From contig JBBDNV010000195.1 of NCBI GenBank assembly GCA_040877415.1, positions 1 through 50,376 of the forward strand: 50,376 nucleotides of DNA, written 5' to 3'. This DNA is from JBBDNV01 sp040877415. GTDB taxonomy: Bacteria > Planctomycetota > Planctomycetia > Pirellulales > PALSA-1355. The notes below the pieces were generated by a model. That model was not told the origin of the DNA. It saw only the letters and a program-made list of their open reading frames with translations, and did not search any database. The first letter of the stretch is position 1. The number at the start of each line of letters is the position of its first letter. This document shows positions 34,011-42,795 of the stretch, one piece after another. A program made the translations under genes and the position numbers.

Positions 34011-35766
34011 CGGTCTTGGGTTTGTCCGCCTCTGACTTCGCCGGCGGCGGGCCATACGCCCGCTTGATTTGGGACCGCAGATAGTTGGCAACGTCCACCA
34101 GGTTCCAGGCGCCGTTGGTGGCGCGAGGATCGTCGCGGGTCTTTTGCAGCTTGCTTAGATCGCGGTCCGTATCGTAGATGAAGCAAGGAATATACTCTTT
34201 GTGGCGGTCCAATTCGCGATCGCAGGTGAATCCCGCGAAGGCCTCGGTCGGATGGTCGGCGTAGATCATGATGGTCGTGCCGGCGCCCAGCCGTACAACG
34301 TAGTCGCGCAGGCAGTTGTCGAGATAGCGCATGTTGTTGATATAGTGCTCAGCAGTCGTGTGCGGGTTGGGATAGATCTCCATCTCGGACTTGGACAAGA
34401 GTACATAGGGGGTATGCGTCGTTAGCGTGATGACGAAGTGGCAGGTGGGCTTCACGGCGGTGCGCATCTCCTGGGCCGAGAAGGCCAACACGTCCCGATC
34501 ATCCACGCCCCACCAATTAGCCTTCAGGTTGTAACGCCCTTCGAGTTCCTCCCGAAAACGGATTCCGGTGAAATTCATTTTTTGGTAGGCACCGCGGCGG
34601 CCATAGAACTCGCCGGTATTACCGTGGTAGCAGTACGAATCAAAGCCGCAGGCGGCCAGGATCTGCGGCGTGGTGTTCTCGTAGGGGTAACCGGGAATGC
34701 GGTAGGTGGTTTCGTGCGGTGAGCCCCGGACGCCGTTAAGCACGGCAAAATCGGCGTCCGACGACCCGTAGCTGTGAGTCGACAACACGCGAAAATACAT
34801 CGACACGTCCCGCAAGTGAGTCAAGAACGGCGCCACCAGCACGCCGTGCACCTGGTAGCCGAGGATGTTCGTGTCGAGGCTCTCGGCCTGCACGATGACC
34901 AGCCGGCGGTGCATTGGAATGTCGCTTTCCAGCGGCGAGATCCGGTTGTCGTCGATCTTGCGCAGCTCGAGCGCCCGCTCGAGAAGTTTATCGTCTTGCA
35001 GATAATACCATTCGGCGAACCAGGGTCCCAGGTAGCCGCGAATATGGCCCAATCGGCCCACGCCCCGCGTCGTTAAAATGGCGTCGAGGGGATCGTAGGA
35101 CAGGGCCAGGCAGGACAACGTCACATAGCCGGCCATCAGCACCGCGCCCGTGAGCCAGGCGCTGGGGCGCGGCGGCGATGCGTTTCGCGACAGCACGAGC
35201 GCCGTCAACTTGACGGCCAGCACCCCGAGCAGCAGCGCGGCCGGGCTCAGGGGAAACACGTCCGGCCCAAATCCACCGACCTGCAGAGCTTCCCGCCACG
35301 TGGTCAGGATCGTCAACAGCGACAGCGGCCGCAGAAAATACTGGAAATAGGTAACCAGTCCCAGGTAGACAAAGAACGACGCAATCACGATGGCGACCAG
35401 ATAGCGGCGGCGCAAGACGATGCTCAGCGTCGAAATGAAGAGCAAATCGAGGACGAAGCGAATTTTCGGTGCCCAGAACGCGAATCGGCGGCCCATTTCA
35501 TTCGGGAAAACGAGCGTGTAGCCCTGCACGACAAAGAGCTCAATCGTCCACGTCAGGACGAACACGAGCATGCAGGCCGTCCATACGCGCTGGCGAGCAC
35601 AGAACGTGAAAAACTGCCAAAGCGTGCTCGCCCCGCGGACCAACAGTCCCCCGGCCGGCCGATCGGCCGCGGGCGATTTGGCGATCTCGCGCGCGGCGCC
35701 GGGAGAATCCGCGGCCATCTCTTCCGGGAAACGCTGGCCCGATGCTCGTGACTTGTCCGGTACCAT
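33976..35766 (-). CDS. LtaS-like membrane phosphotransferase/sulfatase-fold protein
   Basis: 596 aa. About five hydrophobic helices lie between residues 55 and 235 (TACMLVFVLTWTIELFVV, FVLDLLFISTLSIVL, LVAIVIASFFVYLGLV and others), then an extracytoplasmic alkaline-phosphatase-fold domain: LVIVQAESLDTNILG (metal Glu), STHSYGSSDADFAVLNG (Ser/Thr nucleophile region), YCYHGNTGEFYGRR, ITLTTHTPYVLL and IYADHPTEAF (metal Asp/His). The layout equals lipoteichoic-acid synthase and phosphoglycerol/phosphoethanolamine transferases. It would attach a phospho-group to the glycan outside the membrane. It overlaps the amidotransferase gene as TAATG. Confidence 0.87.
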   Translation of the reverse strand: MVPDKSRASGQRFPEEMAADSPGAAREIAKSPAADRPAGGLLVRGASTLWQFFTFCARQRVWTACMLVFVLTWTIELFVVQGYTLVFPNEMGRRFAFWAPKIRFVLDLLFISTLSIVLRRRYLVAIVIASFFVYLGLVTYFQYFLRPLSLLTILTTWREALQVGGFGPDVFPLSPAALLLGVLAVKLTALVLSRNASPPRPSAWLTGAVLMAGYVTLSCLALSYDPLDAILTTRGVGRLGHIRGYLGPWFAEWYYLQDDKLLERALELRKIDDNRISPLESDIPMHRRLVIVQAESLDTNILGYQVHGVLVAPFLTHLRDVSMYFRVLSTHSYGSSDADFAVLNGVRGSPHETTYRIPGYPYENTTPQILAACGFDSYCYHGNTGEFYGRRGAYQKMNFTGIRFREELEGRYNLKANWWGVDDRDVLAFSAQEMRTAVKPTCHFVITLTTHTPYVLLSKSEMEIYPNPHTTAEHYINNMRYLDNCLRDYVVRLGAGTTIMIYADHPTEAFAGFTCDRELDRHKEYIPCFIYDTDRDLSKLQKTRDDPRATNGAWNLVDVANYLRSQIKRAYGPPPAKSEADKPKTDVPERAEEATK

Positions 35767-37733
35767 TAAACGCCCACCGCCAGGCTTTCAACGACGATCT
35801 TGCGATCGATATCGAGCACGGCGCGGCACCACAGCTCCAGGATCATCAAGGTCCACAGCTTGGGATACAGGACGCCCGGCCGGCCGGCCTGCGCTTGCCC
35901 GCGCAATTCCGCAACCGCCGCAGGGTCCACCAGTCCCCGGCGCCGGATGCTGGCGTCGCTCGAAGTGTCCTCGACCAGCGGCGCAAGATCTTTCTGCATC
36001 CAGAGATCGTAAGGGAGGGAGAAGCCCTTTTTCGGCCGATTCACAATCGAAGAGGGCAGCAAATCGCGCAGGGCGTGAATGAGCACGCGCTTGGAACCGC
36101 TAAGGGCGTATTGATCGCTCGAGCCGCCGTCGGGCCGCAGCTTGAATTCGTCGGCACAAGAGCGTGAAAAGGCGGCCAGCTCCAAGTCGACGTACGGCAC
36201 GCGCAGCTCGAGTGAATGCGCCATGCTCGTGGCGTCTGAATCGCGCAGCAACTGATGGGCCATGTACACGCGCGTGTCGAGCAGGCAAGACACGCCGACG
36301 GGGGTCTCCCGCCTCCAGTCGTCGCGATCGCGGACCAGCAGGGCCGCCAGTTTGTCTTCCTGCGTCATGCCGCCCGGGGCCAACCCGGCGATGCGGCCGG
36401 CCATGGTTTGGTGAAAAACGGTGTGGCTCTGCACCCAGGTGGCCAGGGCGTGGCGGCGCGAGGCCAGGTTCTGCACGCGGCTGCGGACGCGGCCGAAGGG
36501 AATCCAGGGAGCCACGTGATAGGCCGCCGCGCCGGCCGCGGCCTGGAACCGCCCGGCGGACGTTCGGGCATAGCGCGCCATGCGGCGGGTCACCGGATAT
36601 CCGGCAAACCACTCGTCGCCGCCGAGGCCGGAGAGCACCCCCTTGACGTCGCGCGAGGCGGCACGCGAAATGAGCCACGTGTTCAGCCCGTCGGCCGACG
36701 GCTGGTCCAGCTCGCCGGCAAAACACGGCATGATCTCGGCCACTTCAGGCGACGTGATCTCGACGACGGTGTGACGGCAATCGAACGCCCTTGCGGCAGC
36801 CGCAGCCTCGTGAACTTCGTCGTCGCCCGGCAGATCGGGGAACGTGATCGTGTAGGTCCGCAGGTCGGCAACGTGCCTGCGCATCAAGCCGACGATGCCC
36901 GTCGAGTCGATGCCGCCTGAAAGAAACGCGCCGATCGGCGCGTCGGCCATGGCGTGCAGCGCGACGCTCTCGTCGAGCACGGTCCGCAGCCGTTCGGCCG
37001 ACTCGTCCAGCGATTCTGCGCGTCTTGCGTAGGGCGGCATCCGCCAGAACAGCTTGCGGAAAACCGGCTCGCCGGGCGTGTACCGTTCCAGCGTGCCGGG
37101 CTCGAGCATGCGCACGCCGGAAATGAGGGTTCCGGGTTGCAGCACGAAACCATGCGCCAAGTAGTCCGCAAGCGCTTCGCGGTTGATCGTCGGGGCCACG
37201 TGGCCGGAGGCCAGCATTCCACGGAGCTCCGACGAGAAGATCACCCGCCCCGGATCGCCGTGCGGATGCGCGACGTAGAGTGGCTTGACCCCCAGCGGTC
37301 CGCGCGCGAGCAGCAATTCGGGCGTGCCGCCGGGTCTGGTCCTCCGCCAGTCGAAGATCGCAAGCGCGTACATTCCGCGCAAGTGCCGGTGGAAATCCAG
37401 GCCGTGCTCCAAATACAGATGCAGCACGACTTCGGTGTCGGTCGTGGTGCGGAAGCGATGAGCGGCTTTTTCCAGGCGGTCGCGCTCGCTGCGGAAGTTA
37501 TAGATCTCGCCATTGAAGAGAATCGCGACGCGCCGATCCTCCGACCAGATCGGCTGCATCCCGCGCGCGGACAGGTCCACGAGCGCCAGGCGCACCATGC
37601 CCGCGGCGCCGCCGGCATATTCCAGCGTGCCGCGGCCGTCAGGCCCGCGATGCTTCATGGCGTCCAGCATCGCGCCTACGTTGGCCAGCGGCCGCTTCGT
37701 CGCGACGTTCCACAGGCCTACGATGCCGCACAT
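35766..37733 (-). CDS. asnB: asparagine synthase-type glutamine amidotransferase (second copy)
   Basis: 655 aa from the ATG at 37733 so that Cys2 is the catalytic residue (MCGIVGLWNV); upstream open frame is noise. Glutaminase domain: HRGPDGRG, LALVDLSARGMQP, FNGEIYNF. In the ARGPLGVKPLY segment the usual Asp of RDxxG is replaced by Gly. Synthetase domain: PP-loop LSGGIDST at 271-278, SGLGGDEWFAGYP, VPYVDLELAAFS, NRPKKGFSLPYD. It is clearly diverged from the first copy (20556). Likely amidates a uronic acid in the glycan; free asparagine synthesis is the alternative. Confidence 0.92.
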   Translation of the reverse strand: MCGIVGLWNVATKRPLANVGAMLDAMKHRGPDGRGTLEYAGGAAGMVRLALVDLSARGMQPIWSEDRRVAILFNGEIYNFRSERDRLEKAAHRFRTTTDTEVVLHLYLEHGLDFHRHLRGMYALAIFDWRRTRPGGTPELLLARGPLGVKPLYVAHPHGDPGRVIFSSELRGMLASGHVAPTINREALADYLAHGFVLQPGTLISGVRMLEPGTLERYTPGEPVFRKLFWRMPPYARRAESLDESAERLRTVLDESVALHAMADAPIGAFLSGGIDSTGIVGLMRRHVADLRTYTITFPDLPGDDEVHEAAAAARAFDCRHTVVEITSPEVAEIMPCFAGELDQPSADGLNTWLISRAASRDVKGVLSGLGGDEWFAGYPVTRRMARYARTSAGRFQAAAGAAAYHVAPWIPFGRVRSRVQNLASRRHALATWVQSHTVFHQTMAGRIAGLAPGGMTQEDKLAALLVRDRDDWRRETPVGVSCLLDTRVYMAHQLLRDSDATSMAHSLELRVPYVDLELAAFSRSCADEFKLRPDGGSSDQYALSGSKRVLIHALRDLLPSSIVNRPKKGFSLPYDLWMQKDLAPLVEDTSSDASIRRRGLVDPAAVAELRGQAQAGRPGVLYPKLWTLMILELWCRAVLDIDRKIVVESLAVGV

Positions 37734-37791
37734 GGAAGTTTGCTCGCCAGGGGATGCGGATCGCCGGTGGATAACGCGGGCACGAACCTTG

Positions 37792-39357
37792 TCATTTTGC
37801 TTTTCCCAGTCGGACGAGGTCGCAGAGCACGGCGGCGCCCCGTTCGGCCGCACGACCATCCAGCGCGAGAAACGCGTCCTTCAAGAAGTTTTGCGCTCTA
37901 TGGCGCACTTCTTCCGGTGTGCCGCCGGCCAGGATCTTGCGCACCGCCGCTTCGAGAGCGTCGCCGGTTTTCACGTGCACGGTGGCGCCGGCGTCGATGA
38001 AATCCGCGCCTTTGATTTCGTTGCAATAGTCCATCGTAATGACCGGCACGTCCATCAACATCGCCTCGATCGCGGTCGAGGACGCCCCGGTGAGCAGCAT
38101 GCTCGGGCCCTGCAGCCATTCGAAAATGTCGGTCGGAAATCCGCGGGCATTTTGCGGCACGACGAAGAATTTGGCGCCGGCGCGGTCGTTCAAACCCCGT
38201 TGGTAGTTCTCGAGCCGGTCCTTGCGGTGGAGCTTCACGACCACGGGCACGTCGGGTATCGCGGCACTGAGCCGCGCCAGGTTCGCGACCACTTTTTCGT
38301 GGTGCGCGTGTGAAATGCTGTGTCCGGGCCCGCTGGTGGCGACCAGAATCCACGGTTCGCCCGACTTCAGGCCGAGCCGCGACTGGAGCAGCGGATGAAT
38401 CCGGCCCGTTTGGCGCGGCCGCCGGTCGAGACTCGGAATGCCGCAAACGACGATCGCTTTGTCGGCGATGCCCAGACGCAGCAGGTCTCGTCGCTGGCTC
38501 TCGCCGAATACGAGGAGTCGGTCCGCGCAGTGCATCGCGTGCAACGGGTTGGCGGAAATGCTGCCGTGCATGAACACGGCCGATGGAATGCCGAGTGCCG
38601 CGGCCACGCGTGCGCCGGCCCGGCCCTCGATCGTCAAATCGTTGCCGACCACCAGTAGCCGACAAGCCGAGTATGAAAGCGCGGCGCGAGCATTGGCGAT
38701 CGCTTCACTGGTGGACGGTAGCTGACTGATGACCGTATTGCGGACCGCCCGCTCCAGGCTGTCTGCCAACGGACCCTCAAACGGCGGAACCGGCCAGCGG
38801 CCGCAGGCGGCCAATTGCTTCGCGCGGCGGACGCCTTCCCTCTTGGCTTTTCGGACAACTTTCGGCCAGGCCCCGACGGTGTAAACCGCGTCGATATTCT
38901 GCTTGCGCAGTTGATTGAAAACTGCTGCCTGACAGGCCAGCAAGCCGCACGAGACACCCCGCTGGCGAAGCGCGATTGCAAGGGGCTGCATGTTGACCGT
39001 ATGCGTGATGTCGCGCGTCCACAGCACGACATCGGCGGGCTGGGGCGCGGCGGAACGCCAGGCCGCGATGCGCTGCTGCCAGCCTGACTTCCGGCCATAG
39101 GCCCAGTCGCGCACGCGTTCGACAAGCCGCCGGGCCGGCGGCCGCGGCTGGGGACCGTCGCTGCGGAGCGCGTAGAGAGCCGACACGAACAGCGGTGAGA
39201 CGAGCACGTCCAGCGAGTCCACGCCGTCGAAGTCGAGCAGCTCGGCGAACGAAACAGCGCGCATGGCCGCTTGCAGCTCGACGATCCAATTCAAGATCGC
39301 CTCGTGGCTGACAGGATCAACCTGGGGCGGCGACAAATGGGACACGGACGAGCTCAT
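37792..39357 (-). CDS. GT-B-fold glycan biosynthesis protein (CDP-glycerol/capsule transferase-like)
   Basis: 521 aa, no exact family recognised. The first 100 residues are helical. Residues 105-400 show a Rossmann alternation: VVLWTRDITHTVNMQPLAIAL, CRLLVVGNDLTIEGRAGARVA, AVFMHGSISANPLHAMHCADRLLVFG, then VVVCGIPSLDRR, ILVATSGPGHS, VPVVVKLHRKDR and TGASSTAIEAMLMDVPVITMDY. The HG..S pattern and the final STAIEAMLMDVPVI donor signature are seen in CDP-glycerol glycerophosphotransferases, polysialyltransferase-like and surface-polysaccharide proteins. With CMP-nonulosonate made in the same operon, a nonulosonic acid transferase is an attractive but unproven role. Confidence 0.75.
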   Translation of the reverse strand: MSSSVSHLSPPQVDPVSHEAILNWIVELQAAMRAVSFAELLDFDGVDSLDVLVSPLFVSALYALRSDGPQPRPPARRLVERVRDWAYGRKSGWQQRIAAWRSAAPQPADVVLWTRDITHTVNMQPLAIALRQRGVSCGLLACQAAVFNQLRKQNIDAVYTVGAWPKVVRKAKREGVRRAKQLAACGRWPVPPFEGPLADSLERAVRNTVISQLPSTSEAIANARAALSYSACRLLVVGNDLTIEGRAGARVAAALGIPSAVFMHGSISANPLHAMHCADRLLVFGESQRRDLLRLGIADKAIVVCGIPSLDRRPRQTGRIHPLLQSRLGLKSGEPWILVATSGPGHSISHAHHEKVVANLARLSAAIPDVPVVVKLHRKDRLENYQRGLNDRAGAKFFVVPQNARGFPTDIFEWLQGPSMLLTGASSTAIEAMLMDVPVITMDYCNEIKGADFIDAGATVHVKTGDALEAAVRKILAGGTPEEVRHRAQNFLKDAFLALDGRAAERGAAVLCDLVRLGKAK

Positions 39358-39379
39358 CCTTCAGAACCCTCGGTTCAGC

Positions 39380-41311
39380 TCAGCACTTCTTGAACACGGC
39401 CCATTGATACGATTCGTTCCCGCGCGGTCGGAGGGCCGCGGCCAGGAGACCACCGCTGAGCCGGTCGATCATCCGGGAGAAGTTGAGAAACCGCGGGCTG
39501 TAAAAGGCGACCCGATGCTGAAATCGCGATCGCGCGAACCGGTAGCCGATCAAGTCGTGAAGCGCGACGTCCATACCGCCGCAGTAGCCGTGGTCGGTCA
39601 TGGAAAAACCACATCGCTGCGTCATTCGCTCGAGTCCGGCTTTCGTATACAGACCCACGTGCGCGAAACTGCTGACGTGCATGTGCAGCTCGCGAAACAG
39701 CTCGAAGCTGGCCGAATCGACGCAGGGCGTATTGAGATACAACGTGCCATGGGGCTTGAGCAATCTCCGCACGTCGGCCAGCGACTGCCTCGGATCGACC
39801 AGGTGTTCGATCACCTGCAGCATGGTCACCACGTCGAAACGCTCGCTGCCTTCCACGTCGGCCAACGTGCCGGTCGTTATCTGGAATCCGTTTTGCCGAC
39901 CGATGGCAGCCGTCTCGGCGTTGATTTCCACGCCGTAACACTGGAAACGCTCGCGAGCAAGCTGCAGGAATTCGCCGGTCGAGCAGCCAACGTCGAGCAA
40001 CGTTTGTCCGGGCGCCGGGGGCACGGCGCCGCTTGAGCGGGCGTAGTCGGCCGGATCGCACGGCACGCCCAGCGACCAGAACATCGAGTAGGACTCGTCG
40101 TTGTAAAGCCGCGCGAGCGTTTGCAGCGTGGGACCGGGATTCATGTAGACGGTGCCGTCGCAGGCGCACACGCTAAAGGAGAATCCCACCGGGTTCGAAA
40201 AGCGATCGGACACTTCCGATCCGCCGCAGGCGGGACACTTAACGGCAACGAAGATGTCCGGGCGGGATGCCGCTTCGCTCAAAACGGCGATTTCGGCCTC
40301 CCGTCGGCGCTCATGAAAATGCCGCCGGCGCAGCAAGGACGGCTCGCCCCCGCCGCGGACGAATCGATAAGCGGAGTGAAGCGTGCTGGCAATCGCGTTT
40401 ACGAATCGGGACGGCTCCGGCAATCCGTTGGTCTTGCACAAATAGGCCGACGCGCCGGTCGAAAAAATGTCGGTGATCATCGTGTTGCGCACCACCGGCA
40501 TCCGCGACAGCACCTTGCCCAGCCGCGTCCCGTAGGGCGAAAACGATTCCACGCGGAAACCGGCACGGGTCGCCAACTCCTTGAAGCGGCGGTACGTAAT
40601 GTCGTTCAAATCGCCGTACAGGCGCAGATCGCGGATGCGCTTCGGGTTGTTGGTCAATCCCGGATACAACTCGTACAGCTTGTGATCCACCTGGGCCAGA
40701 CGGTGCATGGCGCGGATGATCGTTCGCTCGGAAAAGAACAAGTTGGCCCAGGGCAGCTTCAACCCGTGCTTCAGGTGCAGCCCGTACTTGCTCAAGATCG
40801 AGGAGAACACCGGCACGAGCAGCCCACCGCCGGGGCGCAAAACGCGGTACACCTCGCGCATCACCGCCTCGGGCTCGGTAAAGTGCTCGAACACGTTGTC
40901 GGCCAACACCAGGTCGAACTGGTTGGCCGAAAAACTCAACCGGTCGGCGCTCATCGCCAGGAATTCGACGGGCAAGCGATAATCGGGCGAATAACGGGCC
41001 GCGAACTGGCCGGCAAAACGGCGGGCGAATTGCAGGTCCCTGGTGCTCAAGTCGATGGCCACCACGCTCCGCGCGCCAACGGCCGCCATGAAGCATGAAA
41101 TGCCGCCGTGCCCGGAACCGATCTCCAACACGTCCAGTCCCGTCACGCTGCGCAACATGCCCCTGGACACCCGCCAGTCGAACTGGTGCTGCGCGTAGGC
41201 CATGTTGTAGGCATCGGTACCCGGCTCGGCGTTGAATTCCTCGGTCAGATTCGCGATGGGCGAGGGCCAATTCTTGGCCAGCCGGTACAAAACGTAATCG
41301 CTTAAACCCAT
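39380..41311 (-). CDS. double SAM-dependent methyltransferase (two class I domains in one chain)
   Basis: 643 aa from the ATG at 41311, two bases after the flippase stop; the open frame upstream (to 42415) is an antisense-like shadow of the flippase. Domain 1: motif I VLEIGSGHGG at 61-70, FDLVLADNVFEHF at about 132-144, VLRPGGGLLVP. Domain 2: a zinc-ribbon-like CPACGG (359-364) with CAC at 382-384, then motif I LLDVGCSTGEF at 438-448 and VVTMLQVIEHLVDP. The second half alone matches typical stand-alone methyltransferases of glycan loci. The two active sites could O- or C-methylate two positions or two sugars. The reading frame is continuous. Confidence 0.9.
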   Translation of the reverse strand: MGLSDYVLYRLAKNWPSPIANLTEEFNAEPGTDAYNMAYAQHQFDWRVSRGMLRSVTGLDVLEIGSGHGGISCFMAAVGARSVVAIDLSTRDLQFARRFAGQFAARYSPDYRLPVEFLAMSADRLSFSANQFDLVLADNVFEHFTEPEAVMREVYRVLRPGGGLLVPVFSSILSKYGLHLKHGLKLPWANLFFSERTIIRAMHRLAQVDHKLYELYPGLTNNPKRIRDLRLYGDLNDITYRRFKELATRAGFRVESFSPYGTRLGKVLSRMPVVRNTMITDIFSTGASAYLCKTNGLPEPSRFVNAIASTLHSAYRFVRGGGEPSLLRRRHFHERRREAEIAVLSEAASRPDIFVAVKCPACGGSEVSDRFSNPVGFSFSVCACDGTVYMNPGPTLQTLARLYNDESYSMFWSLGVPCDPADYARSSGAVPPAPGQTLLDVGCSTGEFLQLARERFQCYGVEINAETAAIGRQNGFQITTGTLADVEGSERFDVVTMLQVIEHLVDPRQSLADVRRLLKPHGTLYLNTPCVDSASFELFRELHMHVSSFAHVGLYTKAGLERMTQRCGFSMTDHGYCGGMDVALHDLIGYRFARSRFQHRVAFYSPRFLNFSRMIDRLSGGLLAAALRPRGNESYQWAVFKKC

Positions 41312-41313
41312 AG

Positions 41314-42795
41314 CTAGCGGTCCGAAGGCATCAGGCGAAACTTTGACAACAGGTGCAGCATCCGATCGCGTTCGTCCCGCGAACGGAGCAAGAACACCAG
41401 GCCGATGGCCGGATAGGCCAGCGACATCGCGGTAATCAAGGCCAACCGCGGCAACACCGGCAGCGGCTGCACGACCATGCCGCCGACGATCACGAACAGG
41501 GCCGCCATCACGGCGAACGCGACGATGGTGGGCCAATCGTAGGCGATGGCAAATCGCCGCTGCGACAAGGCGTAGACCACGGCGCTCATGGCGAGCCAGC
41601 CGACGGCCGTCGCCAGGGCGGCTCCCAGGGCTCCCAGGTCCAGGGGTCGAATGAATACAAATCCGGTGCCGACGACGGTCATCAGGCCGACAAAGCTCAC
41701 CAGCGGCAGCGGCCGCGTGTCGTCGGTCAATTCCAGGCCGGTGCTCGACATGAAGTACAATCCCTGAGCCACCGGGATCAGCGCGACGGCCCAGATCAAA
41801 TGCGCCGCGTCGTAATACTCGGCGCTGGTGGCGAGCAGTCGCAGCGCGTCGGGGCCCCAGAGCGCAACGCCGACCCACAGGTACGATAGCGTGGCGACGT
41901 AATAAGTAAACGTGGACTGGAAGAACGGCTTCGAGTCCGCATCTTCGGAGTGAATCTGAAACTTGTACGGCACCCACGAGGCCTGCACGGCGTTGACAAT
42001 GAACGTGACCGGCGTCGCGAAACGGGTCGCCAGGCCGTACAACCCGGCCGCGCCCAGGCCCAGCATTTCGCCCACCATGTACAGGCCAAACAGGTCCAGG
42101 CCCACGGCCTGCAGATGGTGGGGCACGAACGGCAGGCCGTAGGAAGCCATCCGCTTCCAGGTCGCCCAATCGAAGCCGGCGGTCATCGCCGGCATGGTGA
42201 TGCCGATCAACACCAGCGCGAAACTGACTTCGCCCACGAGCGTTCCGATCACCACTCCCCACACTCCCTGATCCCACGAGACGACCAACCAAATGATGGC
42301 GACCATGGTCAGGAGCGTTTTCAATACGTTCACCGCCGCCGCCGCCTTGACGCGCCGGGTGGCGCGCAGCACCACGAACGGAACGGTGCCCACCGTCGTG
42401 GCGACGGACGTCCACAAACTGATGCGCACCAGACCTACGGCGCTTTTATCGCCCACGATGAACACGGAAATAGGACCGGCAAACGCCATCGCGACCGCCA
42501 GAACGAAGAGCGATGTAACCACGACGCTGATGAACGCCGTGCCGAGCACCCGCTGGCGAGCGTGCTCGTCCTTTTCCTGATTGAAACGACGAAAGATCGC
42601 GTTGGTTATGCCCAGGCGCCCCAACGGCTGGAACAGCGACGTGACGATCGTCAACATGGACACGACGCCGTATTCGCGCAACGTCAGGTAATCCGTCAGA
42701 ACCGGGATCAGCAGCACCCCGATCAGGCGGGTCATCATGCTGCTGACGCCGTACACGGCGGCGTCGGAAAGCAGGGCTAGCATTCTACGTAGCAT
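41314..42795 (-). CDS. oligosaccharide flippase (Wzx/MATE-like)
   Basis: 493 aa with about 12-14 hydrophobic segments along the whole length, MOP-superfamily polysaccharide exporter. The N-terminus SDAAVYGVSSMMTRLIGVLLIPVLT followed by LREYGVVSMLTIV is the typical Wzx opening. It moves the undecaprenyl-diphosphate-linked repeat unit across the inner membrane. ATG at 42795 overlaps neuA by 11 bp; a second ATG at 42783 (MLALLSD) is equally possible. Its place after the nonulosonic module suggests the repeat is completed by the transferases further down. Confidence 0.93.
   Translation of the reverse strand: MLRRMLALLSDAAVYGVSSMMTRLIGVLLIPVLTDYLTLREYGVVSMLTIVTSLFQPLGRLGITNAIFRRFNQEKDEHARQRVLGTAFISVVVTSLFVLAVAMAFAGPISVFIVGDKSAVGLVRISLWTSVATTVGTVPFVVLRATRRVKAAAAVNVLKTLLTMVAIIWLVVSWDQGVWGVVIGTLVGEVSFALVLIGITMPAMTAGFDWATWKRMASYGLPFVPHHLQAVGLDLFGLYMVGEMLGLGAAGLYGLATRFATPVTFIVNAVQASWVPYKFQIHSEDADSKPFFQSTFTYYVATLSYLWVGVALWGPDALRLLATSAEYYDAAHLIWAVALIPVAQGLYFMSSTGLELTDDTRPLPLVSFVGLMTVVGTGFVFIRPLDLGALGAALATAVGWLAMSAVVYALSQRRFAIAYDWPTIVAFAVMAALFVIVGGMVVQPLPVLPRLALITAMSLAYPAIGLVFLLRSRDERDRMLHLLSKFRLMPSDR

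Noticed and set aside
41312..42415. N-terminal extension of the double methyltransferase to 1011 residues
   Set aside because: The extension reads the flippase gene in another frame and is Arg/Gly-rich; the methyltransferase clearly starts with MGLSDYVLY just after the flippase stop.
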